DNA from: Longimycelium tulufanense
Lineage (GTDB): Bacteria > Actinomycetota > Actinomycetes > Mycobacteriales > Pseudonocardiaceae
Direction: 5' to 3'
DNA length: 64,000 nt
NCBI RefSeq assembly: GCF_014645795.1
Contig: NZ_BMMK01000017.1
Coordinates: 62,001 to 126,000 of the forward strand
The translations under genes were made by a program, and so were the position numbers. Shown in pieces: positions 16,114 through 24,110 of the stretch; within the stretch, counting starts at the first letter, position 1; each line of letters begins with the position of its first letter. The notes under the pieces are model-generated. The model had not been told where the DNA came from. It searched no databases and saw only the letters and a list, made by a program, of their open reading frames with translations.

Positions 16114-17268
16114 ATGCGTCGTCGCGCTCACCATCCCCGACTTCACCGTGGTGCCCTGGTCATCGGGCTCGCCGTGGTCGTGCCGCTGGTACTCGCCGTT
16201 CCGCAGAGTGGTGCCGAGCCGGGCCCGGGCGCTCCGTACCACGTCTCCGCCGTCGAGGCAGCGGCCAGCAACACTCAGGCCACTCCTGACCGACATGGCT
16301 CCGACCCCAAGCCGGACGCCTACGACGTCGTTCTCGCCGTTCACACTGGCGCCGGGGGTGGCCTGCGCCGGGACACCACGCCCCCGGAGGTGGAGAAGGC
16401 GTACCGGGACGGTATTGCGAAGGCACTCCGGGAGGGGTACGCCCTGCTGCGCAGGGGCGAGAGCAGCGTGGCGGCGGTCGAGGCCGCGGTTCGGCTCCTG
16501 GAGGACAACGAGCTGTTCAACGCCGGCAAGGGAGCGGTCTTCAACACCGACGCTGGCCACGAGCTGGACGCCTCCATCATGCGGGGTTCGGACCTCGCAG
16601 CTGGTGCGGTGGCCGGAGTGCGTAACGTGCGTAACCCGATCTCCGCGGCGCGCCTGGTGATGGAGAAGACCAGGCACGTGATGTTGGCCGGCGAGGGCGC
16701 CGATGACTTCGCCGCGGCCAACGGGTTGGAGGTCGTGACCCAGGACCACTACTGGACGCAGCGCGCCTGGGATTCGTTGATGCGGGCGAAAAAGCCCGGT
16801 GGCGCGCGCACGAACGACGGTGACGACCCGCAGGAGCATGGCACCGTCGGCGCGGTTTCGGTCGACCGGCACCGGCACCTTGCGGCGGCCACGTCCACCG
16901 GGGGCCTGACCAACAAGATGGCGGGCCGAGTCGGCGACTCCCCCATCGCCGGTGCCGGCACTTACGCCAAGGACGACACGATCGCGGCCAGCGCCACCGG
17001 CGTGGGCGAGGTGTTCATCCGTGGTGCGGCCACCGCCACCATCTCCAACCTCGTGGAGTTCGGTGGCATGGACCTGGCCCGAGCCAGCCACGAGGTCGTG
17101 GTGAAACGGCTTCTCCCGCTCGGCGGGACCGGCGGTGTCATCACGTTGAACCGGCTCGGTGTCCTCGACGCCACGCACAGCACGCCGGGCATGCCGCACG
17201 GATATGTCACCGCGGATGGCCGCATCGTCACCAAGGTGTTCCTGGACGAGACTCCGAGCGACCGGTAG
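16114..17268 (+). CDS. isoaspartyl peptidase/L-asparaginase (Ntn hydrolase), exported
   Basis: A protein of 384 residues with a Sec signal peptide (H-R-G-A-L-V-I-G-L-A-V-V-V-P-L-V-L-A). Plant-type asparaginase features: A-V-H-T-G-A-G near the start, and the autocleavage site H-G-T-V-G-A-V with the nucleophilic Thr. Downstream, S-T-G-G-L-T-N-K and G-R-V-G-D-S-P-I-A-G-A-G-T-Y are the substrate-binding loops. It should self-cleave into alpha and beta chains and hydrolyse isoaspartyl dipeptides or asparagine outside the cell. ATG 16114 follows GAAGGGAGTCGAC. Export is unusual for this family, which is mostly cytoplasmic. Confidence 0.9.
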   Translation: MRRRAHHPRLHRGALVIGLAVVVPLVLAVPQSGAEPGPGAPYHVSAVEAAASNTQATPDRHGSDPKPDAYDVVLAVHTGAGGGLRRDTTPPEVEKAYRDGIAKALREGYALLRRGESSVAAVEAAVRLLEDNELFNAGKGAVFNTDAGHELDASIMRGSDLAAGAVAGVRNVRNPISAARLVMEKTRHVMLAGEGADDFAAANGLEVVTQDHYWTQRAWDSLMRAKKPGGARTNDGDDPQEHGTVGAVSVDRHRHLAAATSTGGLTNKMAGRVGDSPIAGAGTYAKDDTIAASATGVGEVFIRGAATATISNLVEFGGMDLARASHEVVVKRLLPLGGTGGVITLNRLGVLDATHSTPGMPHGYVTADGRIVTKVFLDETPSDR

Positions 17269-17339
17269 CCAGAAGCGCCCTGCCCTGAGCCGCCTCAAGA
17301 ACACGGCGCCGAACCTACCCAGGCACGGGCGCCGGCGCG

Positions 17340-17374
17340 CTCGGTGGCCGTCCCTGCCGTGAACGGCCACCGAG
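17340..17374. terminator. bidirectional terminator hairpin
   Basis: Perfect 12-bp stem CTCGGTGGCCGT / ACGGCCACCGAG with an 11-base loop, between the convergent asparaginase-like and Spo0M-like genes. Confidence 0.8.
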
Positions 17375-17382
17375 CATCGGGC

Positions 17383-18336
17383 TCAGCTTTCCTCGTCGTC
17401 GCCGAGGAACGCCTCACCCACCTCGTCCATGGCCTCGCCGGCGATCATGCCACCGACGAAGCCCGCGGCGGCGCCGGCCACCACGCCACCCACACCGGGG
17501 CCCCGGCGGCGCTGTTCGGGGTGGCCGTACATACCGGCGGGCATCCCCGGATGCCCGCCGGGGACGCCCGTGCCGCGGTGGGCAACGACCTGGTCCAGCC
17601 ATGCGCTGATCTGCCCCGCCCAGTCGACGGTCATGGCCTCGTCGTGCGAGACGTGGATCCGGCCGAACGCCTCCCCACCGGGCTGCGCAAAGCCGGCACG
17701 CTTGTCGGCCTCCAAGATCACGTCGAGGCTGGCGGGGGTTGCCACGAAGGTCAGCTCAACCTCGTTGACCAGGCCGGCGTACTGCGCCGGCGGGAAGAAC
17801 TCGAGCTCCTGGAAGAAGGGGAGCTGCTGGGCGACGCCGTAGAGACGGCCGGGCTCCAGGTCCGAGCTCTTGAACTGGAAGCCCAGCTGCCCGAACGCAT
17901 CGAGGACCCTGTCCTGCGAGGGCAGAGGGATGATCTGCACCGGGTCCAGGTCGCCCTTGTCCACCGCCTTGGCGATGGCCAGCTCGGTACGCACCCCGAG
18001 CGTCATCCCGGGCAGCTGCTGGCCGGACACCATCGTGATGGGGGCTTCCCAGGGGATCGGGAGCTGGAACGGAATAGCGCGTTGCTCCTTGGCGGCCAAC
18101 CGGAGAGGCCCGAACACCGCGACGCGATGGAACTCCACGTTCCCCGGACGCTCACCGCGTTCAACCCTGGTCACTAGCGACAGCGCGATGTGCTCGATTG
18201 CGGCGTCGGCCTCGCCGCCGACGAGTCGCACCTCTCCGGTCAGCGATGTTCCGGGCCGGCAGGTGGGGTCAGCCAGCACGGTGTCGACCTTCGGTCCACC
18301 GATGCCGAGGGTCTTGAGCATCTTCTTGAACACCAT
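17383..18336 (-). CDS. Spo0M-family protein
   Basis: A protein of 317 residues. The first 250 residues match the arrestin-like sporulation-control protein Spo0M (M-V-F-K-K-M-L-K-T-L-G-I-G-G-P-K-V-D-T-V, and P-G-T-S-L-T-G-E-V-R-L-V-G-G). The C-terminal part is Gly/His/Pro-rich with a short glycine-alanine membrane-like segment (G-V-V-A-G-A-A-A-G-F-V-G-G-M-I-A-G) and an acidic end. ATG 18336 has GGAGGAACCCA upstream. In Bacillus and Streptomyces relatives the family affects development; here the role is inference. It faces the asparaginase-like gene across a shared terminator. Confidence 0.85.
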   Translation of the reverse strand: MVFKKMLKTLGIGGPKVDTVLADPTCRPGTSLTGEVRLVGGEADAAIEHIALSLVTRVERGERPGNVEFHRVAVFGPLRLAAKEQRAIPFQLPIPWEAPITMVSGQQLPGMTLGVRTELAIAKAVDKGDLDPVQIIPLPSQDRVLDAFGQLGFQFKSSDLEPGRLYGVAQQLPFFQELEFFPPAQYAGLVNEVELTFVATPASLDVILEADKRAGFAQPGGEAFGRIHVSHDEAMTVDWAGQISAWLDQVVAHRGTGVPGGHPGMPAGMYGHPEQRRRGPGVGGVVAGAAAGFVGGMIAGEAMDEVGEAFLGDDEES

Positions 18337-19260
18337 TGGGTTCCTCCATCGAACAAGGGGGGCTCGGGAGTACGACGTGAGCGCGCCGCTGGCCGCCGTC
18401 CCGAGGGAGTGGAAGGGATGTCGCGAAAGGGCGTGGCACGACACGGAAGCGCTGCGTCACGAGTTGCCTGCTCATGAACGGTAAGCCTGTGCTCGCCACG
18501 ACGGCGGACAGCAGGCCAGTAATCGCCGACGTACCAGGAAAGCATGTGTCACCGCGTGCGGCGTCAGCCATGGCGCGGGAGGACTGTCCCTGATGCGATC
18601 ACTGATGCGAGCCGGCTCCGCACGCTGGCGGGCGGCTCCGGAAGCTGGACAAGACGCGATCAGAGGTCTCGTCCCTCTCGATCAACATCCACGAGCCGAA
18701 CGGTAGCACGCAGTGCTGTACGGTTTGTCCGAAGTCCAGAACGCGACCGGGAAGACCGATGCCGTGCCCCAACCGGCCGCTCGGCTTGTGCCGCTGGAGT
18801 GCCGATGGTGACCACCGCACGCTGGGCCAGCTACAACCCTCGCGGTGGACGCCCCTGCTGTCGCGCATCGACGGGGAAGGTCCCCGCCGAGCGCCTCGGC
18901 GTGCCTGCAGCGCACGACCTGACAGGCAGAGCCATCGTGCCGGAAGATCCTCTTCCTGCAAGGCGTGCACCAGTCGATTCGTTGCAAATCGTTATAAGTG
19001 GGGGCGCATCCGTCCCGAACTCAGGCCACCCGTGATTCGCTGTACACCGGATGTCGTGGCAGGAAACAGGAACTGAACGAAAGGGTTCCGGAGGCCGATT
19101 GACCCGGGTTTGTCCAGCGCCCCGCCGCGGGTGCTGGCCGAGCGACGCGAGACCCGCCAGCGGATGGCGGGTCCGGTCGGGGTCGGCGGCGAGTGTCCCG
19201 CTCCGGTGAGGGAGAACCCGTCGTGACCGTCGGCTGAATACGTGCTCCTGCACGGAAAGG
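18337..19260. other. long stretch without a convincing gene
   Basis: Several 60-200 codon readings exist on both strands, but none has a ribosome site with family-like sequence. GC content is lower than in neighbouring coding DNA. A hairpin GACCCGCC/GGCGGGTC lies at 19151-19173, about 90 bases upstream of the lipoprotein gene at 19261, and could be a terminator or leader structure. Possible gene graveyard. Confidence 0.4.
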
Positions 19261-20271
19261 ATGATGATGCGTTCGCGAACAACCGTCACCGGCGTGGCCA
19301 CTGTGCTGCTTGCCATCTCGTTGCTGGCTGCATGTACGCCGAGCATGGCAGCCGAGCCACCGGCCCGGAGCTCCGTCACCACAACACCGGCACGGACGCC
19401 GCCCTCGTCGGGGCAGCCGACGTCCACCCCGCCCGCAGATCCGTCGTCACCCCTGGTCATCGCCCACCGGGGCGGCACTGCGGACTATCCGGAGAATACC
19501 CTGCTGGCCTTCACCAAGGCCCTGGAGAACCGAGTCGACCTGCTGTGGATGACCGTGCAGGTCACCAAGGACGGCGTGCCCGTGCTGTATCGGCCGGCGG
19601 ACCTGTCTGCCCTCACCAACGGCTCCGGCAAGGTCGCCGACAAGGCCCTGAAGGAGCTGCGCCCGCTCAACGCCGGGTGGAACTTCAAGGACAAGGACGG
19701 CACTTACCCGTACCGGAACGATCCTCAGCCGATTCCGACCTTGCAGGAGGCACTGGACGCGGTGCCGCCCCACGTCCCGATCATCCTCGACCTCAAGGCC
19801 CTGCCTGCCGAGACCGTGGCCGAATCCACCGCCAGGGTACTGGAGAAGGCCAAGGCGTGGCACCGGGTTCGCGTGTATTCCACCGAGACCGCCGCCATCA
19901 CCGCCATGACGAGGTTCCCCCAGGCCCAGGTGTTCGAGACCCGGGACGCCACCCGGCAGCGGCTGGCCGACGTGGCACTGGCACACCAGTGCACGAACCC
20001 ACCCGCCGCGGGCACCTGGGCTGGTTTCGAGCTGCGGCGCGACGTCACCGTCACGGAGAGGTTCACCCTCGGCACCGGCGAGTCCAGGGTGAAGGCACAG
20101 ATGTGGGACGAGGAGTCCGTCGGCTGCTTCGAGTCCGCCGGCCAGACCAAAATCGTGATGTTCGGCATCAACACCAAGGACGACTACCAACTGGCCAAGA
20201 AGCTGGGCGCCTTCGCCGTGCTCGCCGACTCACCTCGAGACATGGCCACCATCAGGAACGAACTCCGCTGA
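19261..20271 (+). CDS. GDPD-fold lipoprotein lacking catalytic residues
   Basis: A protein of 336 residues with a lipobox L-L-A-A-C (Cys near 25) followed by a Thr/Pro-rich linker. The body has the glycerophosphodiester phosphodiesterase signature V-I-A-H-R-G-G-T-A-D-Y-P-E-N-T. The next motif, normally E-x-D before T-K-D-G and carrying metal ligands, reads L-W-M-T-V-Q-V-T-K-D-G, and the His-Asp after V-P-V-L is Y-R-P. Two metal ligands and the second catalytic His are therefore missing. It may be a binding or structural protein rather than an enzyme. Start is any of three adjacent ATGs (19261, 19264, 19267) behind GGAAAGG. Confidence 0.8.
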   Translation: MMMRSRTTVTGVATVLLAISLLAACTPSMAAEPPARSSVTTTPARTPPSSGQPTSTPPADPSSPLVIAHRGGTADYPENTLLAFTKALENRVDLLWMTVQVTKDGVPVLYRPADLSALTNGSGKVADKALKELRPLNAGWNFKDKDGTYPYRNDPQPIPTLQEALDAVPPHVPIILDLKALPAETVAESTARVLEKAKAWHRVRVYSTETAAITAMTRFPQAQVFETRDATRQRLADVALAHQCTNPPAAGTWAGFELRRDVTVTERFTLGTGESRVKAQMWDEESVGCFESAGQTKIVMFGINTKDDYQLAKKLGAFAVLADSPRDMATIRNELR

Positions 20272-20797
20272 CACCAGGATGCCGGACGTCTTGGCCTTCT
20301 CGGTTCCGGCTGCCGGCGGACAGGCGGGTCGGACCGAGCGGTAGCACGGAAGATCGAGAGCGAACGATCACGCTCGATCCCATTCACCCGAGTGACCTAC
20401 CCCCGAGTCTTGCTGCTTCCTGTCGGCACAACAGAAACTTGATTCCCATCCCTCGGTGCGCACATCTCACGGATGCATCCACTCAGGTGATATCAACCAA
20501 CCCCACCATCACTGGTCAAGAATTCAACTGTCCTCTGTAGATACTGGTTGGCAACTCCCTGACCAGCATGGGAATTCCAGCAAGAACAACCCGTTGGCGG
20601 AGTGGTCGCCTTCTACTGCCCCGATTCGGTGCGATCGCTCATCCGTCCGGCCGGCCACCGGCCAGCGCATCCGTTGACCAGGAAACAACATAGTCGAAAC
20701 ATTCGCGACACGAATCGGGTGGTGCTCGGTCTAGTGTGACGGGGAAGCAACGGATGACGAGTTCCACCCGGTTCAGTTGTCTCGACGGTGATACGCA
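20272..20797. other. intergenic region
   Basis: AT-richer stretch (for example 20430-20600) with no ORF of convincing composition. It presumably contains the promoter for the DUF742 gene. No tRNA or repeat seen. Confidence 0.4.
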
Positions 20798-21535
20798 GTG
20801 CACGAGCCAGATGGCCAGGCTCCGGACCTGTCGACCACACCCGAGGACCGAAGCAGGGAGGCGTCCGCGCCGGAGGTGTCGGGCAGACACCGCGGGCGCA
20901 GGGGCCGGGTCGGCATGACCGGTGCCCGCTTCGGCTCCGCCAGCCTGCGCCAGCGGTGGGCCGACGATGAGGGGCCGGAACCCGACGAGAGCGAGTACGA
21001 CCCCGAACCCACCGACCCCGGGATCGGACGCACCGGCGCCCGGTTCGGCCCACCGGCACTTCGCCGGCAGTGGCGGGAGGACACACCCGAAGAACCACCC
21101 CCGGCCGGCGCCGACGTCGAGGTACCCCGACCGGCCGAGGGAACGCCGGAAGCGCCGGTCACCCAGCCTGCCGAGGAGTGGCCGCCCCCGAAAGAGGCCG
21201 GCCACTGGTCGTTGGTTCGCCCCTATGCGCGGACGGCGGGACGTACCCACAGCGAGTACGAACTCGCCCTGGAGACGCTGGTCTCCGCCCGACCCGAGAC
21301 GCCGGGAGACGAGCCGCTCAGCCCGCAGTCGCGTTCGATCGTCGAGCTGTGCGCGCGGCCCCGGTCGGTCGCCGAGGTGGCGGCGTTGCTCTCGGTTCCG
21401 CTCGGCGTCGCACGGGTGCTGGTCGGTGACCTGGCGGCCACGAACGCACTGGTCATCCACGGCGGTGGGCACGGTTCGGGCGCGCCCGACAGGGCGTTGC
21501 TGGAACGCGTGCTGAGCGGACTCCGCCGGTTGTGA
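20798..21535 (+). CDS. DUF742 domain protein
   Basis: A protein of 245 residues. The C-terminal 110 residues are a DUF742 winged-helix domain (V-R-P-Y-A-R-T-A-G-R-T, I-V-E-L-C-A-R-P-R-S-V-A-E-V-A-A-L-L, V-L-V-G-D-L). The N-terminal half is acidic and disordered and contains two copies of T-G-A-R-F-G-x-x-x-L-R-x-(R/Q)-W about 35 residues apart. DUF742 usually sits with a roadblock protein, a histidine-kinase-like ATPase and a Ras-like GTPase. None is adjacent here, so this is a solitary copy. Start GTG 20798; an internal ATG at 20915 is possible. Confidence 0.75.
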   Translation: MHEPDGQAPDLSTTPEDRSREASAPEVSGRHRGRRGRVGMTGARFGSASLRQRWADDEGPEPDESEYDPEPTDPGIGRTGARFGPPALRRQWREDTPEEPPPAGADVEVPRPAEGTPEAPVTQPAEEWPPPKEAGHWSLVRPYARTAGRTHSEYELALETLVSARPETPGDEPLSPQSRSIVELCARPRSVAEVAALLSVPLGVARVLVGDLAATNALVIHGGGHGSGAPDRALLERVLSGLRRL

Positions 21536-21616
21536 ACCATTCTCGCGACCACTCGATCGTTTGACGGGCGGCCCGGCGAGCCCGGGAGTACGGTGCCCCG
21601 GGGGGAGGTGCCGCAG

Positions 21617-22606
21617 GTGGGCAGCAGCTACGAGACGGCGGCGCGGCGGGCGGTGGACTGGCTGCTCGGCGAGCTGGAGCCCGACGGGTCCTGCCGGTCC
21701 GCGGACGACGATCTGGCCTGCTACTACAAGTCTCCCGCGCTGCTGGCGGTCGCGGGCCAGCCGGTCGCGGCCAACCGGGTGTTGACCTGGGTGCAGCGGC
21801 GGTTCGGCCGGCACGACCACGATTACACGACGACCGACCAGATCAAGAGCGCCAACCCCGACTTCGACGAGTTCTGGTCCTATCCCAACGGGTGGCTGGC
21901 CATGGCTGCGCAGCGGATGGGCCGGTTCGACATCGCCCGGCCGGCGTTTCGCTACCTCCGCTGGTTCCATCAGCCCGCCACCGGCGGCTTCCGCACGCGG
22001 GGGCCCCACCACAAGCACAACACCGGGACCGACGCGCTGACCACCGCTCATCTGGGGATGGCGGCGTTGTACTTCGGGGAGATGGAGCTGGCCGAGGGTG
22101 CGGGCCGGTGGCTGACCGACCTGCTGGCCCAGCAGCCCGATCTGGATCTCGGCTGTTACCTGCGGCGTGATGGTGACGGGCGGCTGGTGCAGGACTTCCC
22201 CGCCGAGGCGGCGGCGACCCACCTGGTCAGTGCGACCGAGCCGGAGCAGGCGTACTTCATGATCGGCTACCCGATGGGATTCCTCGCCGCGCTGCACCGG
22301 GCGACCGGCCATCCCGCGTACCTGGAGGCGGCCTGGGGGTATTTCGACTTCGCTTGCCGGTGTAGCGCGGACCTGCGGTGGTCACCGACGAGCCACAAGG
22401 TGGCCTGGGGTGCGGCGTTGCTCGCACGGACCACCGGGGACGAGGGGTGTGCACGGCTCGCCGCCGACATCGGCGACTATCTGGTGTCGATCCAGGATGG
22501 CAGTGGCGTCTGGCACGCGAGCGAACCGGCGACGTTCCGCTTCGACCAGACCGCGGAGATCGCCATCTGGCTGCTGGAGATCAGCGCCGCCCTCGACGGC
22601 TGGTGA
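21617..22606 (+). CDS. alpha/alpha-toroid protein of unknown function
   Basis: A protein of 329 residues made of repeated helical hairpins (A-V-D-W-L-L-G-E-L, P-A-L-L-A-V-A-G-Q, N-G-W-L-A-M-A-A-Q-R-M-G-R-F). It looks like the six-hairpin barrel of terpene cyclases and glycoside hydrolases. No D-D-x-x-D or D-x-D-D cyclase motif is seen. Acidic and Trp residues line the predicted core (D-E-F-W-S-Y-P-N-G-W). GTG 21617 is chosen because GGGGGGAGG lies eight bases upstream. It follows the DUF742 gene by 81 bases. Function not recognised; a sugar- or lipid-active role is possible. Confidence 0.6.
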   Translation: MGSSYETAARRAVDWLLGELEPDGSCRSADDDLACYYKSPALLAVAGQPVAANRVLTWVQRRFGRHDHDYTTTDQIKSANPDFDEFWSYPNGWLAMAAQRMGRFDIARPAFRYLRWFHQPATGGFRTRGPHHKHNTGTDALTTAHLGMAALYFGEMELAEGAGRWLTDLLAQQPDLDLGCYLRRDGDGRLVQDFPAEAAATHLVSATEPEQAYFMIGYPMGFLAALHRATGHPAYLEAAWGYFDFACRCSADLRWSPTSHKVAWGAALLARTTGDEGCARLAADIGDYLVSIQDGSGVWHASEPATFRFDQTAEIAIWLLEISAALDGW

Positions 22607-22743
22607 GCCCCCGCATCTCTTCCGAAGGACGAGAGGCACTGTCCCGCAAGAGAAGCAACAGCGGACCACGCCCGCGCAGCAGTGCTTGGCATCGATCAGT
22701 TGCGGGCGTTCATGGCGGAGAAAACGGACGGCTCTTCGCACGT

Positions 22744-23286
22744 TCAGAGTTCCTCGGGGACGGGCAGGGCCCACTCCTGGCGGCGGACCTCGTAGCAGGC
22801 GATGGCGGTGGCGGTGGCGACGTTGAGGGAGCCGACCTTGCCCAGCTGCGGGATGTAGGTCACCGCGTCGCACGCGCCCAATGCGGTCGCGGACAGCCCG
22901 TGGTCCTCGTTTCCCACGACGACGCACACGTCCTGCCCAAGGTCGATCGAGGACAGCGGCTCGGCCTCGTCGGCCAGCTCCAGGCCGACGAGGAGGTACC
23001 CGTCCTGCTTCGCCCGGGCGAGGGCCTCGGGCAGGTTCTCGAACGCCTGCCATTCCAGGTAGCGGTCGGTGCCCAGCGCCGTCTTCTGCGTCTTGGGGTT
23101 ACGCGGCGACGCACTGGATCCGGCGAGGTACAGGTCAGCCACGCCGAGCGCGGCCGCAGTACGCACGATCGAGCCCACGTTGAACGGCGACTGCACGTTC
23201 TCCAAAAGCAGGCCGAGACGCCGCTCGGTCCGCCGCCGCCACGTCCGGTGCAGCCGTTTCAGGTCGGTCCCCCGCAGCTGCCGCAT
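22744..23286 (-). CDS. TrmH/SpoU-family RNA 2'-O-methyltransferase
   Basis: A protein of 180 residues with the SPOUT knot motifs: N-V-Q-S-P-F-N-V-G-S-I-V-R-T-A (motif 1 with the catalytic Arg), V-V-V-G-N-E-D-H-G-L-S (motif 2) and I-P-Q-L-G-K-V-G-S-L-N-V-A-T-A (motif 3). It should methylate a ribose in tRNA or rRNA. ATG 23286 starts one base after the TGA of the upstream methyltransferase gene (TGACATG), so the pair is translationally coupled. Confidence 0.9.
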   Translation of the reverse strand: MRQLRGTDLKRLHRTWRRRTERRLGLLLENVQSPFNVGSIVRTAAALGVADLYLAGSSASPRNPKTQKTALGTDRYLEWQAFENLPEALARAKQDGYLLVGLELADEAEPLSSIDLGQDVCVVVGNEDHGLSATALGACDAVTYIPQLGKVGSLNVATATAIACYEVRRQEWALPVPEEL

Positions 23287-23287
23287 G

Positions 23288-23932
23288 TCACTCCGTCCCC
23301 GTCCCACTCGCCGGTGTCGACGCCGTGGCTCGCGGCCGCACCTGCAGCAGGCGGTAGCCGTGCTGGGACAGCAATCGGGTGGTCGGGAAACCCTGCTCGT
23401 TCAGCCACCGCGCCAGCGAGTCCGAGCCGAGGTGCTTCTGCACGACGAGATAGGCGGACCCGCCCGGCAACAACCGGGACAGCCAGTGCGCCAGCATCTC
23501 GTGCAGCACGGCCTTGCCCACCCGGATCGGCGGGTTCGAATAGAGGGCGGCGAAGCGCACGCCGTCCGGCACCGCCGCGGGCAGGCACGCGGTGACGTTG
23601 TCCAGGCCCGCCGTCCCGGCGTTCTCCCGCACCAGGTCCAGGGCGCGCTCGTTGACGTCCACGGCCCAGACCCGGGTGTCCTTCCGCCGGCTGGCGAAGG
23701 TCAACGCGATCGGCCCGTACCCACAGCCGAGGTCGAGGAGATCACCGTCGGCATCGGGGAGCGGTGCGTGCTCCAGCAACACCCGGGTTCCGGTGTCGAG
23801 CCGGCCGGGTGAGAAGACACCGCTGTCGGTGACCAGGTCCAGTTGGACGTCACGGAGCCGGACGCGCACGGTGCCCCGGCGGCTAGCCGCCCCCGGGGTC
23901 GCCGAGAAGTAGTGCTGTCGCGGCTCACCCAC
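23288..23932 (-). CDS. RsmC/small-domain (MTS) methyltransferase
   Basis: A protein of 214 residues. The fold motif is L-L-D-L-G-C-G-Y-G-P-I-A-L, followed by A-V-D-V-N-E-R-A and the catalytic Y-S-N-P-P-I-R (N-P-P-F type). It starts with the H-Y-F-S-A-T-P-G-A stretch typical of actinobacterial RsmC-like proteins. Likely an N2-guanine methyltransferase for 16S rRNA. GTG 23932 is chosen because upstream sequence in frame is low complexity. It is followed immediately by the TrmH-like gene. Confidence 0.85.
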   Translation of the reverse strand: MGEPRQHYFSATPGAASRRGTVRVRLRDVQLDLVTDSGVFSPGRLDTGTRVLLEHAPLPDADGDLLDLGCGYGPIALTFASRRKDTRVWAVDVNERALDLVRENAGTAGLDNVTACLPAAVPDGVRFAALYSNPPIRVGKAVLHEMLAHWLSRLLPGGSAYLVVQKHLGSDSLARWLNEQGFPTTRLLSQHGYRLLQVRPRATASTPASGTGTE

Positions 23933-24110
23933 CTGACGGCCACCCCTCACGCTCCTGGGCGGCGCTGCCGCCGTCCGATCCCCTCCCCACCGGTCCCCCG
24001 GTGGGCCGGTGCCACGACCCGCCAATCCTAGTCGGTCGGTCGCGGGGAAACCGAAAACGGGCGGGTCGCGCCCCTCGAGTAGGCCGGGTTCCGGTCACGA
24101 GCGGGCGGGA

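Noticed and set aside
23530-23545. GGCGGGTTCGAATAG looks like a tRNA T-loop
   Set aside because: It lies inside the RsmC-like coding sequence and no acceptor or anticodon stem can be drawn around it.
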